NCBI GenBank assembly: GCA_015222985.1
Contig: JADFWI010000488.1
Span: forward strand, 1-11,421
Length of the DNA: 11,421 nucleotides
DNA from: Pseudomonadota bacterium
Lineage (GTDB): Bacteria > Desulfobacterota > Desulfobacteria > Desulfobacterales > C00003060
Direction of reading: 5' to 3'
In this document: in pieces, positions 1-7,064 of the stretch
Layout of the letters: every line of letters begins with the position of its first letter
Position numbering within the stretch: position 1 is the first letter of the stretch
Position numbers and translations under genes: made by a program
Notes under the pieces: model-generated
The model's database searches: none
Told to the model about the DNA's origin: nothing
The model's input: only the letters and a program-made list of their open reading frames with translations

Positions 1-839
1 GGTATTCCACGATAATTGCATGAAGAAATAATGTGCTTTTGCACAGCAGGGACAAGGTGGTTGCCAATCTCAACGCCCATATCACCTCGAGCGACCATGA
101 TCACATCAGAAACATCAAGGATTGCTTCCATGTTGTCGATGGCTTCTTGGTTCTCAACCTTTGCGACAATAGGTCTGTTGGCATCTAGTTCGCGAAGGAG
201 ATCCCTGAGCTTCAGCACATCTTCTTTTTTCCTCACAAAAGACAAGGCGATATAGTCAATACCCTGTTCAATGCCGAACATGATGTCTTCACGATCCTTC
301 TCTGTCAAACTTGGTGCGGAGATTCTTGAATCAGGAAGATTTATCCCTTTGTGAGATTTCAGGATGCCACCCACAAGGACATTAATCTTGTAAACATCTC
401 GGTCCTTTTCAACCGCCTCCGCCACAATCAATCCATCATCAAATAGTATACGCGCCCCGTCTTGGCAGTCATCAACAAGATGTTCATATGTAGTCGGGAT
501 AAAACAATCCTTATACTCCGGATAGTCCTCTTTCACGCTCGTTGGTCCTATAACCCAGGTTTCACCATCTTTCAGCCTAAGGCCGTCAGGCACACTGTCC
601 ACTCGAATCTTGGGCCCTTGAAGGTCAAGAAGAATCGCGACTTCCAATCTCACCGAACCGGATGCCTTGCGGATGTTGGAAATAAGCTCGGCATGCCCTT
701 CGTAATTCCCGTGACTCATGTTGACCCGGGCCACATTCATTCCTGCCAGAATCAGGTCAGAAATCATTTCAACAGTAGACGAAGCTGGTCCCAGAGTTGC
801 CACGACTTTGGCGTGTCTATGCAGATTTGCTCTTCTCAC
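1..839 (-). CDS. pyk: Pyruvate kinase, N-terminal 279 residues (gene continues past left edge)
   Basis: Pyruvate kinase transfers phosphate from PEP to ADP, giving pyruvate and ATP, the last step of glycolysis, in the cytoplasm. The visible 279 codons hold the first strand and nucleotide/PEP site (AGMNVARVNMSHG, residues 32-44, with Arg38 and Asn40), DLQGPKIR at 72-79, the B domain at roughly 80-175, the catalytic lysine in VAKVEN (Lys227) and the metal-binding VARGDMGVE at 249-257 (usually ARGDLGVE). A full-length enzyme is about 470 residues, so the rest of the TIM barrel and the C-terminal domain lie outside the window. The start is GTG at 839. Its AGGAGAA ribosome binding site overlaps the stop codon of the enolase homologue, so the two genes are probably translationally linked in one operon. 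All key residues in the visible part look intact. Confidence 0.95.
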   Translation of the reverse strand, partial: MRRANLHRHAKVVATLGPASSTVEMISDLILAGMNVARVNMSHGNYEGHAELISNIRKASGSVRLEVAILLDLQGPKIRVDSVPDGLRLKDGETWVIGPTSVKEDYPEYKDCFIPTTYEHLVDDCQDGARILFDDGLIVAEAVEKDRDVYKINVLVGGILKSHKGINLPDSRISAPSLTEKDREDIMFGIEQGIDYIALSFVRKKEDVLKLRDLLRELDANRPIVAKVENQEAIDNMEAILDVSDVIMVARGDMGVEIGNHLVPAVQKHIISSCNYRGI

Positions 840-850
840 GATAAATTCTC

Positions 851-2368
851 CTATCTCAGGCCGGCGATCTTCACCTCATCCGGCAATCCTTTGAATCCTG
901 CCACAACGGTCCTGATTTTCCTCTCGCGCATCTCTTCTTCCGCCCTGATCAACGGATTGTAATTCTGGAGGTTGCGTTCCCCGTTCGGCGCACCAGCCTT
1001 AAACCAGAGCTTACGTGATACCGAACCGTATATGAGCGGCATGTAAGGCAAGAATTCGGATGAGCCCTCTGTGGAGCGGTGGGAAAAAAATGCCGTAAAT
1101 CCGCCCTTCTTGATGTTGTTAATGGCCTCTTTCAGGCTGCCCACATCAAGTTCCTTGAGCTGCCGGAGCACACCTTCAAGATCTTTGCGTGCCTTCAGGA
1201 ACTTTTCAACCCGGTCGACACGAGCAAGACCAAGAACGATCTCTGTTGCCAGACACGTTTCGGTAAAGGTTCCGGCTTGATTCAACTTTATGAGGACTGA
1301 GTTGCCACAACGATTCTTTCGCTCAGAAGCCGCAAGGAACGGGATAATAAAACGCATCTGGGTCACGGCCGCGTCGTCGACAACTATCTGGACACGGTTG
1401 CCGTATTTCCCAGTCATCAGACGATGTGCTTCGGCGTCAGATTCACTTCCAGGATCTTCCATGGTAACGAAGTTCGGGGCGCTTTTTACGACTGACCAGT
1501 TGAACTTGATCAGCTCTTCACGTGTCTTGATGCCCATTGCCGAAAAACGCATGTCGTATTTGCCTTCCTTGCGCAATTCTTCGGTTTTTTGCAATTCTGA
1601 AAAAGCGTTGTCTGTACCGATTGCCCAGTCTGCCTTCTTGAGCTTGAGCTGCCTGGCACACTCCTTGATGCGACTAAGACCTTCGAAGTTATCCTTTACG
1701 GGAAAAACAAAGCCCCGCTCTTTTGCAGTGCCGGTGGGCAGACCGTCACGAACGAGATTTTTTTCAAACTGCCTGAAAAACTTCGTTGCTGTTTCAAACA
1801 CGCCCTTGATCGACTTTTCATTCATTGCAAAAAAGAACATTTCTTGAATGTCCTGCTTTGTGCCGGGGACATGTTCGCCTCCGCAAACCATGTTAAAACC
1901 GATGTTCGGCATGTAGAAGGTCTTAAGCCCGCCTTTTGGCCTGAGAAGCTGCCAGGCCTTGTATCCTGAAGCCTTCAGCAATGTTTGAAAGAAAACAGTT
2001 GACGCAGCAAGACAAGCATTGCCACCCCACCGTTTCTTGTTGGGGCCGGCCCCTTCGACCAACTTGAGATCGAATGCTGCACAAGCATCAAGAATATCCC
2101 CGGGTTTTCTGATCACGACTTTCTTTGGAAGGAGAGGAACAATATTTTTTTCAATAGACCCTATTGCCCTCTTATTGGGGATATAAATAGCTTCGGCTTC
2201 GCCGTCTGACGTACCCTTGGCAATCCCGTTTCGTTCCGAAATCGTCCACGAGTCTTTGCCGCGCTGGACCCGGGCTGTCATAGCCCCTTCAAGGGTGAAC
2301 GTTGCATACGAAGACAGAATCTCCCTTCCCCTAAGTGTGAATCTTGAAACAATAGTCTCATTTCTCAT
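851..2368 (-). CDS. eno: Divergent enolase (phosphopyruvate hydratase) homologue, 505 aa
   Basis: Enolase interconverts 2-phosphoglycerate and PEP. Aligned by eye, this protein follows the enolase fold from end to end: GPNKKRWGGNACLAAS (108-123), GGEH and DIQE (163-176), the general-base loop as AKERGF (215-220, Glu217), metal ligands near Asp253, Glu304 (VTMEDP) and Asp331/332 (VVDDAAVTQ), catalytic Lys361 (LIKLNQAGT), SHRS (429-432), and FKAGAP (456-461, Lys457) followed by YNPLIRAEEEM. It differs from ordinary enolases of about 430 residues in three ways. The N-terminal DSRGNPT motif reads SSYATFT. The mobile SGASTG loop seems to read NGIAKG, losing a serine that binds the second magnesium. 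About 40 charged residues are inserted after the Lys361 strand. The start is ATG at 2368 behind AAGGAG. It lies between pta and pyk in the same direction, which favours a glycolytic role, but another dehydratase activity is possible. Family assignment is firm; exact activity is not. Confidence 0.8.
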   Translation of the reverse strand: MRNETIVSRFTLRGREILSSYATFTLEGAMTARVQRGKDSWTISERNGIAKGTSDGEAEAIYIPNKRAIGSIEKNIVPLLPKKVVIRKPGDILDACAAFDLKLVEGAGPNKKRWGGNACLAASTVFFQTLLKASGYKAWQLLRPKGGLKTFYMPNIGFNMVCGGEHVPGTKQDIQEMFFFAMNEKSIKGVFETATKFFRQFEKNLVRDGLPTGTAKERGFVFPVKDNFEGLSRIKECARQLKLKKADWAIGTDNAFSELQKTEELRKEGKYDMRFSAMGIKTREELIKFNWSVVKSAPNFVTMEDPGSESDAEAHRLMTGKYGNRVQIVVDDAAVTQMRFIIPFLAASERKNRCGNSVLIKLNQAGTFTETCLATEIVLGLARVDRVEKFLKARKDLEGVLRQLKELDVGSLKEAINNIKKGGFTAFFSHRSTEGSSEFLPYMPLIYGSVSRKLWFKAGAPNGERNLQNYNPLIRAEEEMRERKIRTVVAGFKGLPDEVKIAGLR

Positions 2369-2408
2369 TGTAATCTCCTTCCCATTTCTTTATTGGCGAT
2401 AAGGGTCA

Positions 2409-2428
2409 TAATACGCGGTAATACGCGG
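2409..2428. repeat. Tandem decamer, two copies of TAATACGCGG
   Basis: The ten-base unit TAATACGCGG occurs twice head to tail in the 204-base gap between pta and the enolase homologue, about 40 bases upstream of the enolase start codon. It could be a regulatory protein site or a chance slippage duplication. The same gap also holds a small inverted repeat (CCACG, five bases, CGTGG, at 2486-2500). I saw no convincing terminator or promoter here, so read-through from pta is plausible. Confidence 0.4.
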
Positions 2429-2572
2429 ATATCACATTTCCTGCCACATAACTTCTCAAAAAAATCCGGACTGTACGCGCGGTTGCCACGATCGCCGTGG
2501 GACGAAGGCTTTTTGTTCCAGGCGATATTAATCATCCTGGATTTCGCAAGGGCCCGGAGATGACCAGTGTTT

Positions 2573-4690
2573 TTACAACAACCCTTTGTCAGCCTGAGCT
2601 TGAATCGCTGTGATCGCGACCGTGTTAACGATGTCCGCAACCGTGCATCCACGACTAAGATCATTTACAGGCTTATTGAGACCCTGAAGAACAGGACCAA
2701 TCGCCACAGCATTGGCCGACCTTTGAACCGCCTTATAAGTGTTATTCCCAGTATTCAAGTCAGGAAACACAAAAACTGTGGCATTGCCTGCGACTTCGCT
2801 CTCAGGCATCTTGGTTCTTGCCACCTCCGGATCAACCGCGGCATCATACTGCATAGGTCCCTCCAGTTTCAAATCCGGATCAGACTCCTTGGACATCTCC
2901 CTGGCAATTCTGGTCGCTTCACGGACTTTTTCAACGTCATCTCCTTTACCTGATTCCCCGGTTGAATAAGACAACATGGCCACCCTGGGCTCAATACCAA
3001 AGATCCTTGCAGTTTGGGCGGAGCTGAGAGCGATCTCAGCAAGCCTTTCCGCATTCGGATCCGGATTCACCGCACAGTCACCGTAAACGAGAACCCTGTC
3101 TTTGAGGCACATGAAAAATACACTTGAAACAACGGAAAAACCGGGTTTGGTTTTTATGATTTCAAAGGCGGGACGTATAGTATCCTGGGTCGTATGAACT
3201 GCCCCTGAAACCATGCCGTCAGCATGACCTTTACGAACCATCATGGCGCCGAAAAAGCTCACGTCGCTCATATTGTCCCTGGCGATCTCCATTGTGATGC
3301 CCTTGTGTTTTCTCAAATCATAATAGGTTTGGACATAATCATCAGAAAAGGGAAATCCCTGCAGCTCAATGATATTAATTCCCTCCATCCGTAATCTGAG
3401 CTGGGCGATTTTGTTCCGGATCTGCTGTTCATTGCCAAGGAGGGTTATATCTACCACTTCGCGGCGGAGTAATATCTCGGCAGCCCGCAAGATCCTTTCT
3501 TCTTGGCCTTCAGGCAGGACAATGTGCTGCTTGTGTGCCCTGGCCTTTTGGATCAGTTCGTATTCAAACATCTTCGGCGTGACAATAGAGACTCGGGTTT
3601 CAAGGATCTTTCCCCCCAGTACCTCCACATCGATATTTCTCTCAAAGATCTCCAAAGCCCTGGTGATTTTCCGCTGGTTCTCAGGCGAGATCACAGCGTG
3701 AACATTGTCAACCGATATAGCCGATGGGAACGTATCACCCTTCACACTAATGATCGGCACTATGTTGGAAAATCCCTCAATCAATTTGCAGACCGATTCT
3801 TCTGGTTTCAAGCCGCCTGTTAACATGATCCCGGCAATGTTCGGCATGGACGTTGACGACACAGCGGAAAGGCAGGCGACAATAACGTCCGCCCTGTCTC
3901 CGGGAGTAATAATCAGGGTCCCATACTTGATTCTCTCAAGGAAGTTCCGCAATTGCATTGCCGCTACGGTAAAGCTGTAAACGTGCCTGTTCAACTGTTC
4001 TTCACCATACAGGACTTCTGCATTCATGAGCCTGACAATTTCTCTCACGGTCGGGCTTCCGAGGAACTTCTCATCCGGTAGGGTGTAAACCAGTTGTTCG
4101 GAATTCAAGACATTTGTTTTCAATCGTTTCGTGATTTCTTCATCGTTTTGCGAGTCTGTTCGATTTACTACCGTGGCAACCACATTGCATCCTTTGTCAA
4201 ACAAGGACCCAACGGACATCTCAATCGATCGGAGGACTTCATCCACGGTTTTCTGGTATGCATTTGCGACTAACAGAACAGGGCATCCCAAATTGTTGCT
4301 GATTTCAGCATTGATATCCAATTCAAAGGCTGAGGTCGAACCCACAAAGTCAGTGCCTTCACACAACACAAAATCGTTTGTTTTCTCCAGCTCCTTGTAT
4401 TTGCCGACAATTCCTTCAAGCAATTCCTCGTATTTACCATGAGTGATAAGGTCGTTTGCCTGCGTGGTGGTATAAGCGTACATTGCCTCGTATGGAATCC
4501 CCAATCTGTAGTGAGAAGAAATCAAATTGATATCATTGTCTTTCTTTTTCGTATCCAGATCGGCATTGATCAAGGGACGGAAAAAGCCGACTCTTTCGAC
4601 GTTTCTCGCCAGCACTTCCATGACTCCTAGAGAAATGGCTGATTTCCCGCTTCTTGGTTCCGTGGCCGTGACAAACAAATTCCTTGACAT
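2573..4690 (-). CDS. pta: Phosphate acetyltransferase, long three-domain form, 705 aa
   Basis: Pta converts acetyl-CoA and phosphate to acetyl phosphate and CoA, reversibly, and normally works with acetate kinase. The protein has the long architecture known from E. coli Pta (714 residues). It has an N-terminal dethiobiotin-synthetase-like P-loop domain (TATEPRSGKS at 8-17), a middle DRTGG-type domain (TPGDRADVIVACL near 262-274, then LTGGLKPEE), and a C-terminal catalytic PTA/PTB domain from about residue 375. The catalytic part shows VLPEGQEERILRAAE, DGMVSGAVHTT (491-501), SYSTGESG (574-581) and GPVLQGLNKPVNDLSRGC (665-682). I chose the ATG at 4690, with GGGAG nine bases before it, over in-frame codons up to 4783 that would overlap the end of fba. 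It starts 49 bases after fba ends, in the same direction. No ackA is visible in the window. Confidence 0.95.
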   Translation of the reverse strand: MSRNLFVTATEPRSGKSAISLGVMEVLARNVERVGFFRPLINADLDTKKKDNDINLISSHYRLGIPYEAMYAYTTTQANDLITHGKYEELLEGIVGKYKELEKTNDFVLCEGTDFVGSTSAFELDINAEISNNLGCPVLLVANAYQKTVDEVLRSIEMSVGSLFDKGCNVVATVVNRTDSQNDEEITKRLKTNVLNSEQLVYTLPDEKFLGSPTVREIVRLMNAEVLYGEEQLNRHVYSFTVAAMQLRNFLERIKYGTLIITPGDRADVIVACLSAVSSTSMPNIAGIMLTGGLKPEESVCKLIEGFSNIVPIISVKGDTFPSAISVDNVHAVISPENQRKITRALEIFERNIDVEVLGGKILETRVSIVTPKMFEYELIQKARAHKQHIVLPEGQEERILRAAEILLRREVVDITLLGNEQQIRNKIAQLRLRMEGINIIELQGFPFSDDYVQTYYDLRKHKGITMEIARDNMSDVSFFGAMMVRKGHADGMVSGAVHTTQDTIRPAFEIIKTKPGFSVVSSVFFMCLKDRVLVYGDCAVNPDPNAERLAEIALSSAQTARIFGIEPRVAMLSYSTGESGKGDDVEKVREATRIAREMSKESDPDLKLEGPMQYDAAVDPEVARTKMPESEVAGNATVFVFPDLNTGNNTYKAVQRSANAVAIGPVLQGLNKPVNDLSRGCTVADIVNTVAITAIQAQADKGLL

Positions 4691-4739
4691 GATATTGTCT
4701 CCCGTTCTTGCTAATGATCGATGTTGCTGACACATACCA

Positions 4740-5735
4740 TCAATACTGATCCGCGCTACCGAGCACATTCTTGTTCTTCTCAATGATCATGTTCATAAGC
4801 TCGTCGCGTGCAGGACCGAGGTACTTGCGCGGATCAAACTCAGCAGGCTTTTCGTGGAATACCTTCCGGATCATGGCCGTAACGACGAGCCGTCCATCAG
4901 AGTCAATGTTTATTTTGCACACAGCGGATTTTGCTGCTTTTCTCAATTGACCTTCGGGAATACCAACAGCGGCTTCCAGTGCCCCGCCGTTGTTGTTGAT
5001 AAGATCAACGTATTTTGGAAGAACAGAGCTGGATCCATGCAAGACGATGGGAAAACCAGGGATTCGCTTTTGGATTTCCTCAAGGATATCGAAGCGCAGC
5101 GGTGGCGGGACCAAGACCCCTTCTTGGTTGCGTGTGCACTGCTCCGGCTTGAACTTGTAGGCGCCGTGAGACGTGCCTATCGAAATCGCAAGGGAGTCAA
5201 CGCCTGTTTTCTTCACGAAGTCTTCGACCTCTTCGGGCTGGGTGTAAACCGACTTGGCCGCAACCACGTCGTCTTCAATACCTGCCAGCACGCCGAGCTC
5301 ACCCTCAACACTGACATCGTATTTGTGGGCATAATCCACGACCTTTTTGGTCAACTCAACATTTTTCTCATAGGGATGGTGTGAGCCATCTATCATCACG
5401 GATGAAAACCCGTTCTCTATGCAGGAAACACAAAGCTCATAGGTGTCGCCGTGGTCCAGGTGAAGAGCGACGGGGATCTCGTAGCCTTGCTCCCTTGCCA
5501 TCTCAACAGCGCCTTTTCCCATGTTGCGCAGGAGAGTGGCGTTGGCGTAATCGCGGGCGCCCTTGGAGACCTGAAGGATTACCGGAGATCTGGATCGGCC
5601 ACAGCCGTTAATAATCGCCTGAATCTGCTCGAGGTTGTTGAAGTTGTAGGCCGGCACGGCATATCCGCCGTCCATGGCCTTCTTGAACATTTCACGAGTG
5701 TTGACAAAACCGAGTTCTTTGTAGCTAACTGTCAT
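4740..5735 (-). CDS. fba: Class II fructose-bisphosphate aldolase, 331 aa
   Basis: This cytoplasmic, metal-dependent aldolase cleaves or forms fructose 1,6-bisphosphate from dihydroxyacetone phosphate and glyceraldehyde 3-phosphate. The class II signatures are present in order: AVPAYNFNNLEQIQA (26-40), LHLDHGD (91-97; Asp94 catalytic, His95 a zinc ligand), SVEGELG (142-148, metal-site glutamate), GTSHGAY (187-193, zinc His190), VLHGSSS (231-237, zinc His233) and KINIDSDGR (274-282, substrate phosphate and active-site Asn). Length is normal for the family. The ATG at 5735 follows a strong AAAGGAGGAG ribosome binding site. It is the first gene of the fba-pta-enolase-pyk series and has a candidate sigma-54 promoter about 60-75 bases upstream. 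A tagatose-bisphosphate aldolase is a distant alternative, but the glycolytic neighbours argue for FBP. Confidence 0.95.
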   Translation of the reverse strand: MTVSYKELGFVNTREMFKKAMDGGYAVPAYNFNNLEQIQAIINGCGRSRSPVILQVSKGARDYANATLLRNMGKGAVEMAREQGYEIPVALHLDHGDTYELCVSCIENGFSSVMIDGSHHPYEKNVELTKKVVDYAHKYDVSVEGELGVLAGIEDDVVAAKSVYTQPEEVEDFVKKTGVDSLAISIGTSHGAYKFKPEQCTRNQEGVLVPPPLRFDILEEIQKRIPGFPIVLHGSSSVLPKYVDLINNNGGALEAAVGIPEGQLRKAAKSAVCKINIDSDGRLVVTAMIRKVFHEKPAEFDPRKYLGPARDELMNMIIEKNKNVLGSADQY

Positions 5736-5795
5736 GACACTCCTCCTTTGAGTTTCCTAGCTGTGAATAGAAAAAATGTAACAGTTCCCTCAGAC

Positions 5796-5811
5796 AGCAG
5801 GAATCGTGCCA
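5796..5811 (-). promoter_or_regulatory. Candidate sigma-54 (-24/-12) promoter for fba
   Basis: Read on the minus strand the site is TGGCACGATTCCTGCT. It matches the sigma-54 consensus TGGCACGNNNNTTGCW at every defined position but one (C for the first T of the -12 element), and the GG and GC dinucleotides are exactly ten bases apart. Transcription would begin near 5785, leaving a leader of about 50 bases before fba. Sigma-54 promoters need an enhancer-binding activator; no gene for one is in this window. Confidence 0.55.
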
Positions 5812-5819
5812 CAACGCCG

Positions 5820-5837
5820 CACGCAGATAATTGCGTG
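5820..5837. promoter_or_regulatory. Inverted repeat CACGCA-N6-TGCGTG, candidate operator
   Basis: Two perfect six-base arms flank a six-base A/T-rich spacer, a usual size for a dimeric regulator site. The centre lies about 43 bases upstream of the start predicted from the sigma-54 site. That is nearer than most enhancer sites, so it may be a repressor or accessory site, or belong to a second promoter. Confidence 0.3.
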
Positions 5838-5940
5838 TCATTGCCGATGGTTATACCGTATTTGTTCAAATGCCTCGGGATATAACCGAAGATGAATTTG
5901 ATTCGGGCTCTACGCGGATGTCAAATCATTGACTGTTGGA

Positions 5941-6010
5941 CGTTCACGGGTTCAGGGTTGCCTTTCTTTCGTTAACCTTCACTAACCCTGAACCTTTGAA
6001 CCCGTGAACG
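5941..6010. repeat. Long imperfect inverted repeat downstream of nagZ, terminator-like
   Basis: The left arm at 5941-5959 (CGTTCACGGGTTCAGGGTT) pairs with 5984-6010. The outer 13 bases match perfectly (5941-5953 with 5998-6010), and the inner AGGGTT pairs with 5984-5989, leaving an eight-base bulge. The right arm carries an extra GAACCTTT unit, as if GGTTCA-like units had been added or lost. It starts nine bases after the nagZ stop on the minus strand. It could act as a terminator or transcript-end stabiliser, although no clear T-run follows it. It could also be a dispersed repeat. Confidence 0.5.
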
Positions 6011-6018
6011 GTCATGAA

Positions 6019-7035
6019 TTATGATGGGTATTTTTCCTTTAGATTCAGAATACGTTGCACAGATGCAAGTGTCTTTCTCCTCACATCCTCTGACCGCTGT
6101 ATGGCCTTCAACAGCGCCCCATAGGCTGCCTCGGCCTTAACTTGATCATGACATATCAGTGCGATATCAATCTCAGCGTCAGAGATCCTTTCTACGAACG
6201 TATCCACATCAAAGTGTTTGTCGATAGCCCCCATGTCAAGGTCGTCTGTTATGACAATCCCTTTAAAGCCCATGGTCTCCCGCAACAACTCCTTTGCAAT
6301 GACCGATGAAAGACTTGCAGGCCATTCCGGGTCAAGGTCCCTATAAACCACGTGTGATAACATCACGGCCTCCACGTTGCATCGGATAGCAGCCCTGAAA
6401 GGGACCAGATCGCTCGAATCAAGAATATCGCGTTCTGTTTCGAGAATAGGAAGATCCATGTGAGAATCGACCGTGGTGCGACCTATACCAGGAAAATGCT
6501 TGGCAGTTGCCGCAACTCCGTTCTCCTGCAGGCTTTCAATAACAGTCGTGCCAAACTCTGCCACCAACTCCGGGCTATCTCCGAACACACGTTCCGCCAT
6601 GACAGCAGAGTCGAGATCCTCTGGCACCACGTCCAGTACTGGCGCAAAATCCATGGTGATTCCGACTCCCTTGAGTTCCCTTGCCGTTGTTGTGCCAAAT
6701 TCCCTGGCGGCTTCCTCTGACCGGGTTTTCCCAATTGCCCGGTTTCCCGGAAAAACCGTAAAAGGAGGGCCTAGCCGAGCTACCGGGCCACCTTCCTGAT
6801 CAATGGCAATCACAAGTGGCGGGTTGCCGGTTTCTGTTGCAAAGGCCTGCACTGACTGACAAAGGCTACTCAGATGGGAAGGATCAGACACGTTGCGCTT
6901 GAACAAGACGAGCCCTCCGACACGGATTTCGTTGATCATGGATCGCAACTCATCATCCAGGACCGTGCCCTTAAAACCAACCATAAGGCGCTGGCCGGCC
7001 AACTGCTCATCAGTCAGGGCATCTACCTCGAGCAT
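6019..7035 (-). CDS. nagZ: Beta-N-acetylhexosaminidase, family GH3 (NagZ), 338 aa
   Basis: NagZ removes GlcNAc from GlcNAc-anhydroMurNAc (peptides) during cytoplasmic recycling of peptidoglycan. The chain begins without a signal peptide, as in Gram-negative NagZ. It shows GGLVLFKRN (40-48), AIDQEGGPVARL (77-88), the MDFAPVLDV strand (128-136), AKHFPGIGRTTVDSHMDLP (178-196) and VITDDLDMGAI (261-271). The Asp190-x-His192 pair is the expected acid/base loop, and the nucleophile aspartate lies in TDD at 263-265. Small departures from the usual motif are Ile184 for His and Arg186 for Asp in KHFPGHGDT, and Pro84 for Arg in DQEGGRV. The ATG at 7035 follows AGGAGAT at good distance. The Cys-rich gene ends 29 bases upstream in the same direction, so the two are probably co-transcribed. 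Confidence 0.92.
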   Translation of the reverse strand: MLEVDALTDEQLAGQRLMVGFKGTVLDDELRSMINEIRVGGLVLFKRNVSDPSHLSSLCQSVQAFATETGNPPLVIAIDQEGGPVARLGPPFTVFPGNRAIGKTRSEEAAREFGTTTARELKGVGITMDFAPVLDVVPEDLDSAVMAERVFGDSPELVAEFGTTVIESLQENGVAATAKHFPGIGRTTVDSHMDLPILETERDILDSSDLVPFRAAIRCNVEAVMLSHVVYRDLDPEWPASLSSVIAKELLRETMGFKGIVITDDLDMGAIDKHFDVDTFVERISDAEIDIALICHDQVKAEAAYGALLKAIQRSEDVRRKTLASVQRILNLKEKYPS

Positions 7036-7064
7036 GGTTATCTCCTATGAAAAGAAAAAGCCTC

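Noticed and set aside
462..962. Long plus-strand frame across pyk and the enolase homologue
   Set aside because: It is antisense to two clear genes whose family motifs fill the minus strand.
2420..2450. Possible sigma-54 site before the enolase homologue (TGGCAGGAAATGTGA on the minus strand)
   Set aside because: The -12 GC is missing at the required ten-base distance from GG.
2365..2535. 56-codon minus-strand frame between pta and the enolase homologue whose TGA overlaps the enolase ATG
   Set aside because: The ATGA overlap is operon-like, but the frame runs through the enolase ribosome binding site and the tandem decamer, has no proper binding site of its own, and shows no recognisable motif.
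4691..4783. 31-residue N-terminal extension of Pta
   Set aside because: It overlaps the fba end and lacks family similarity; the ATG at 4690 has a good binding site and begins at the usual Pta N-terminus.
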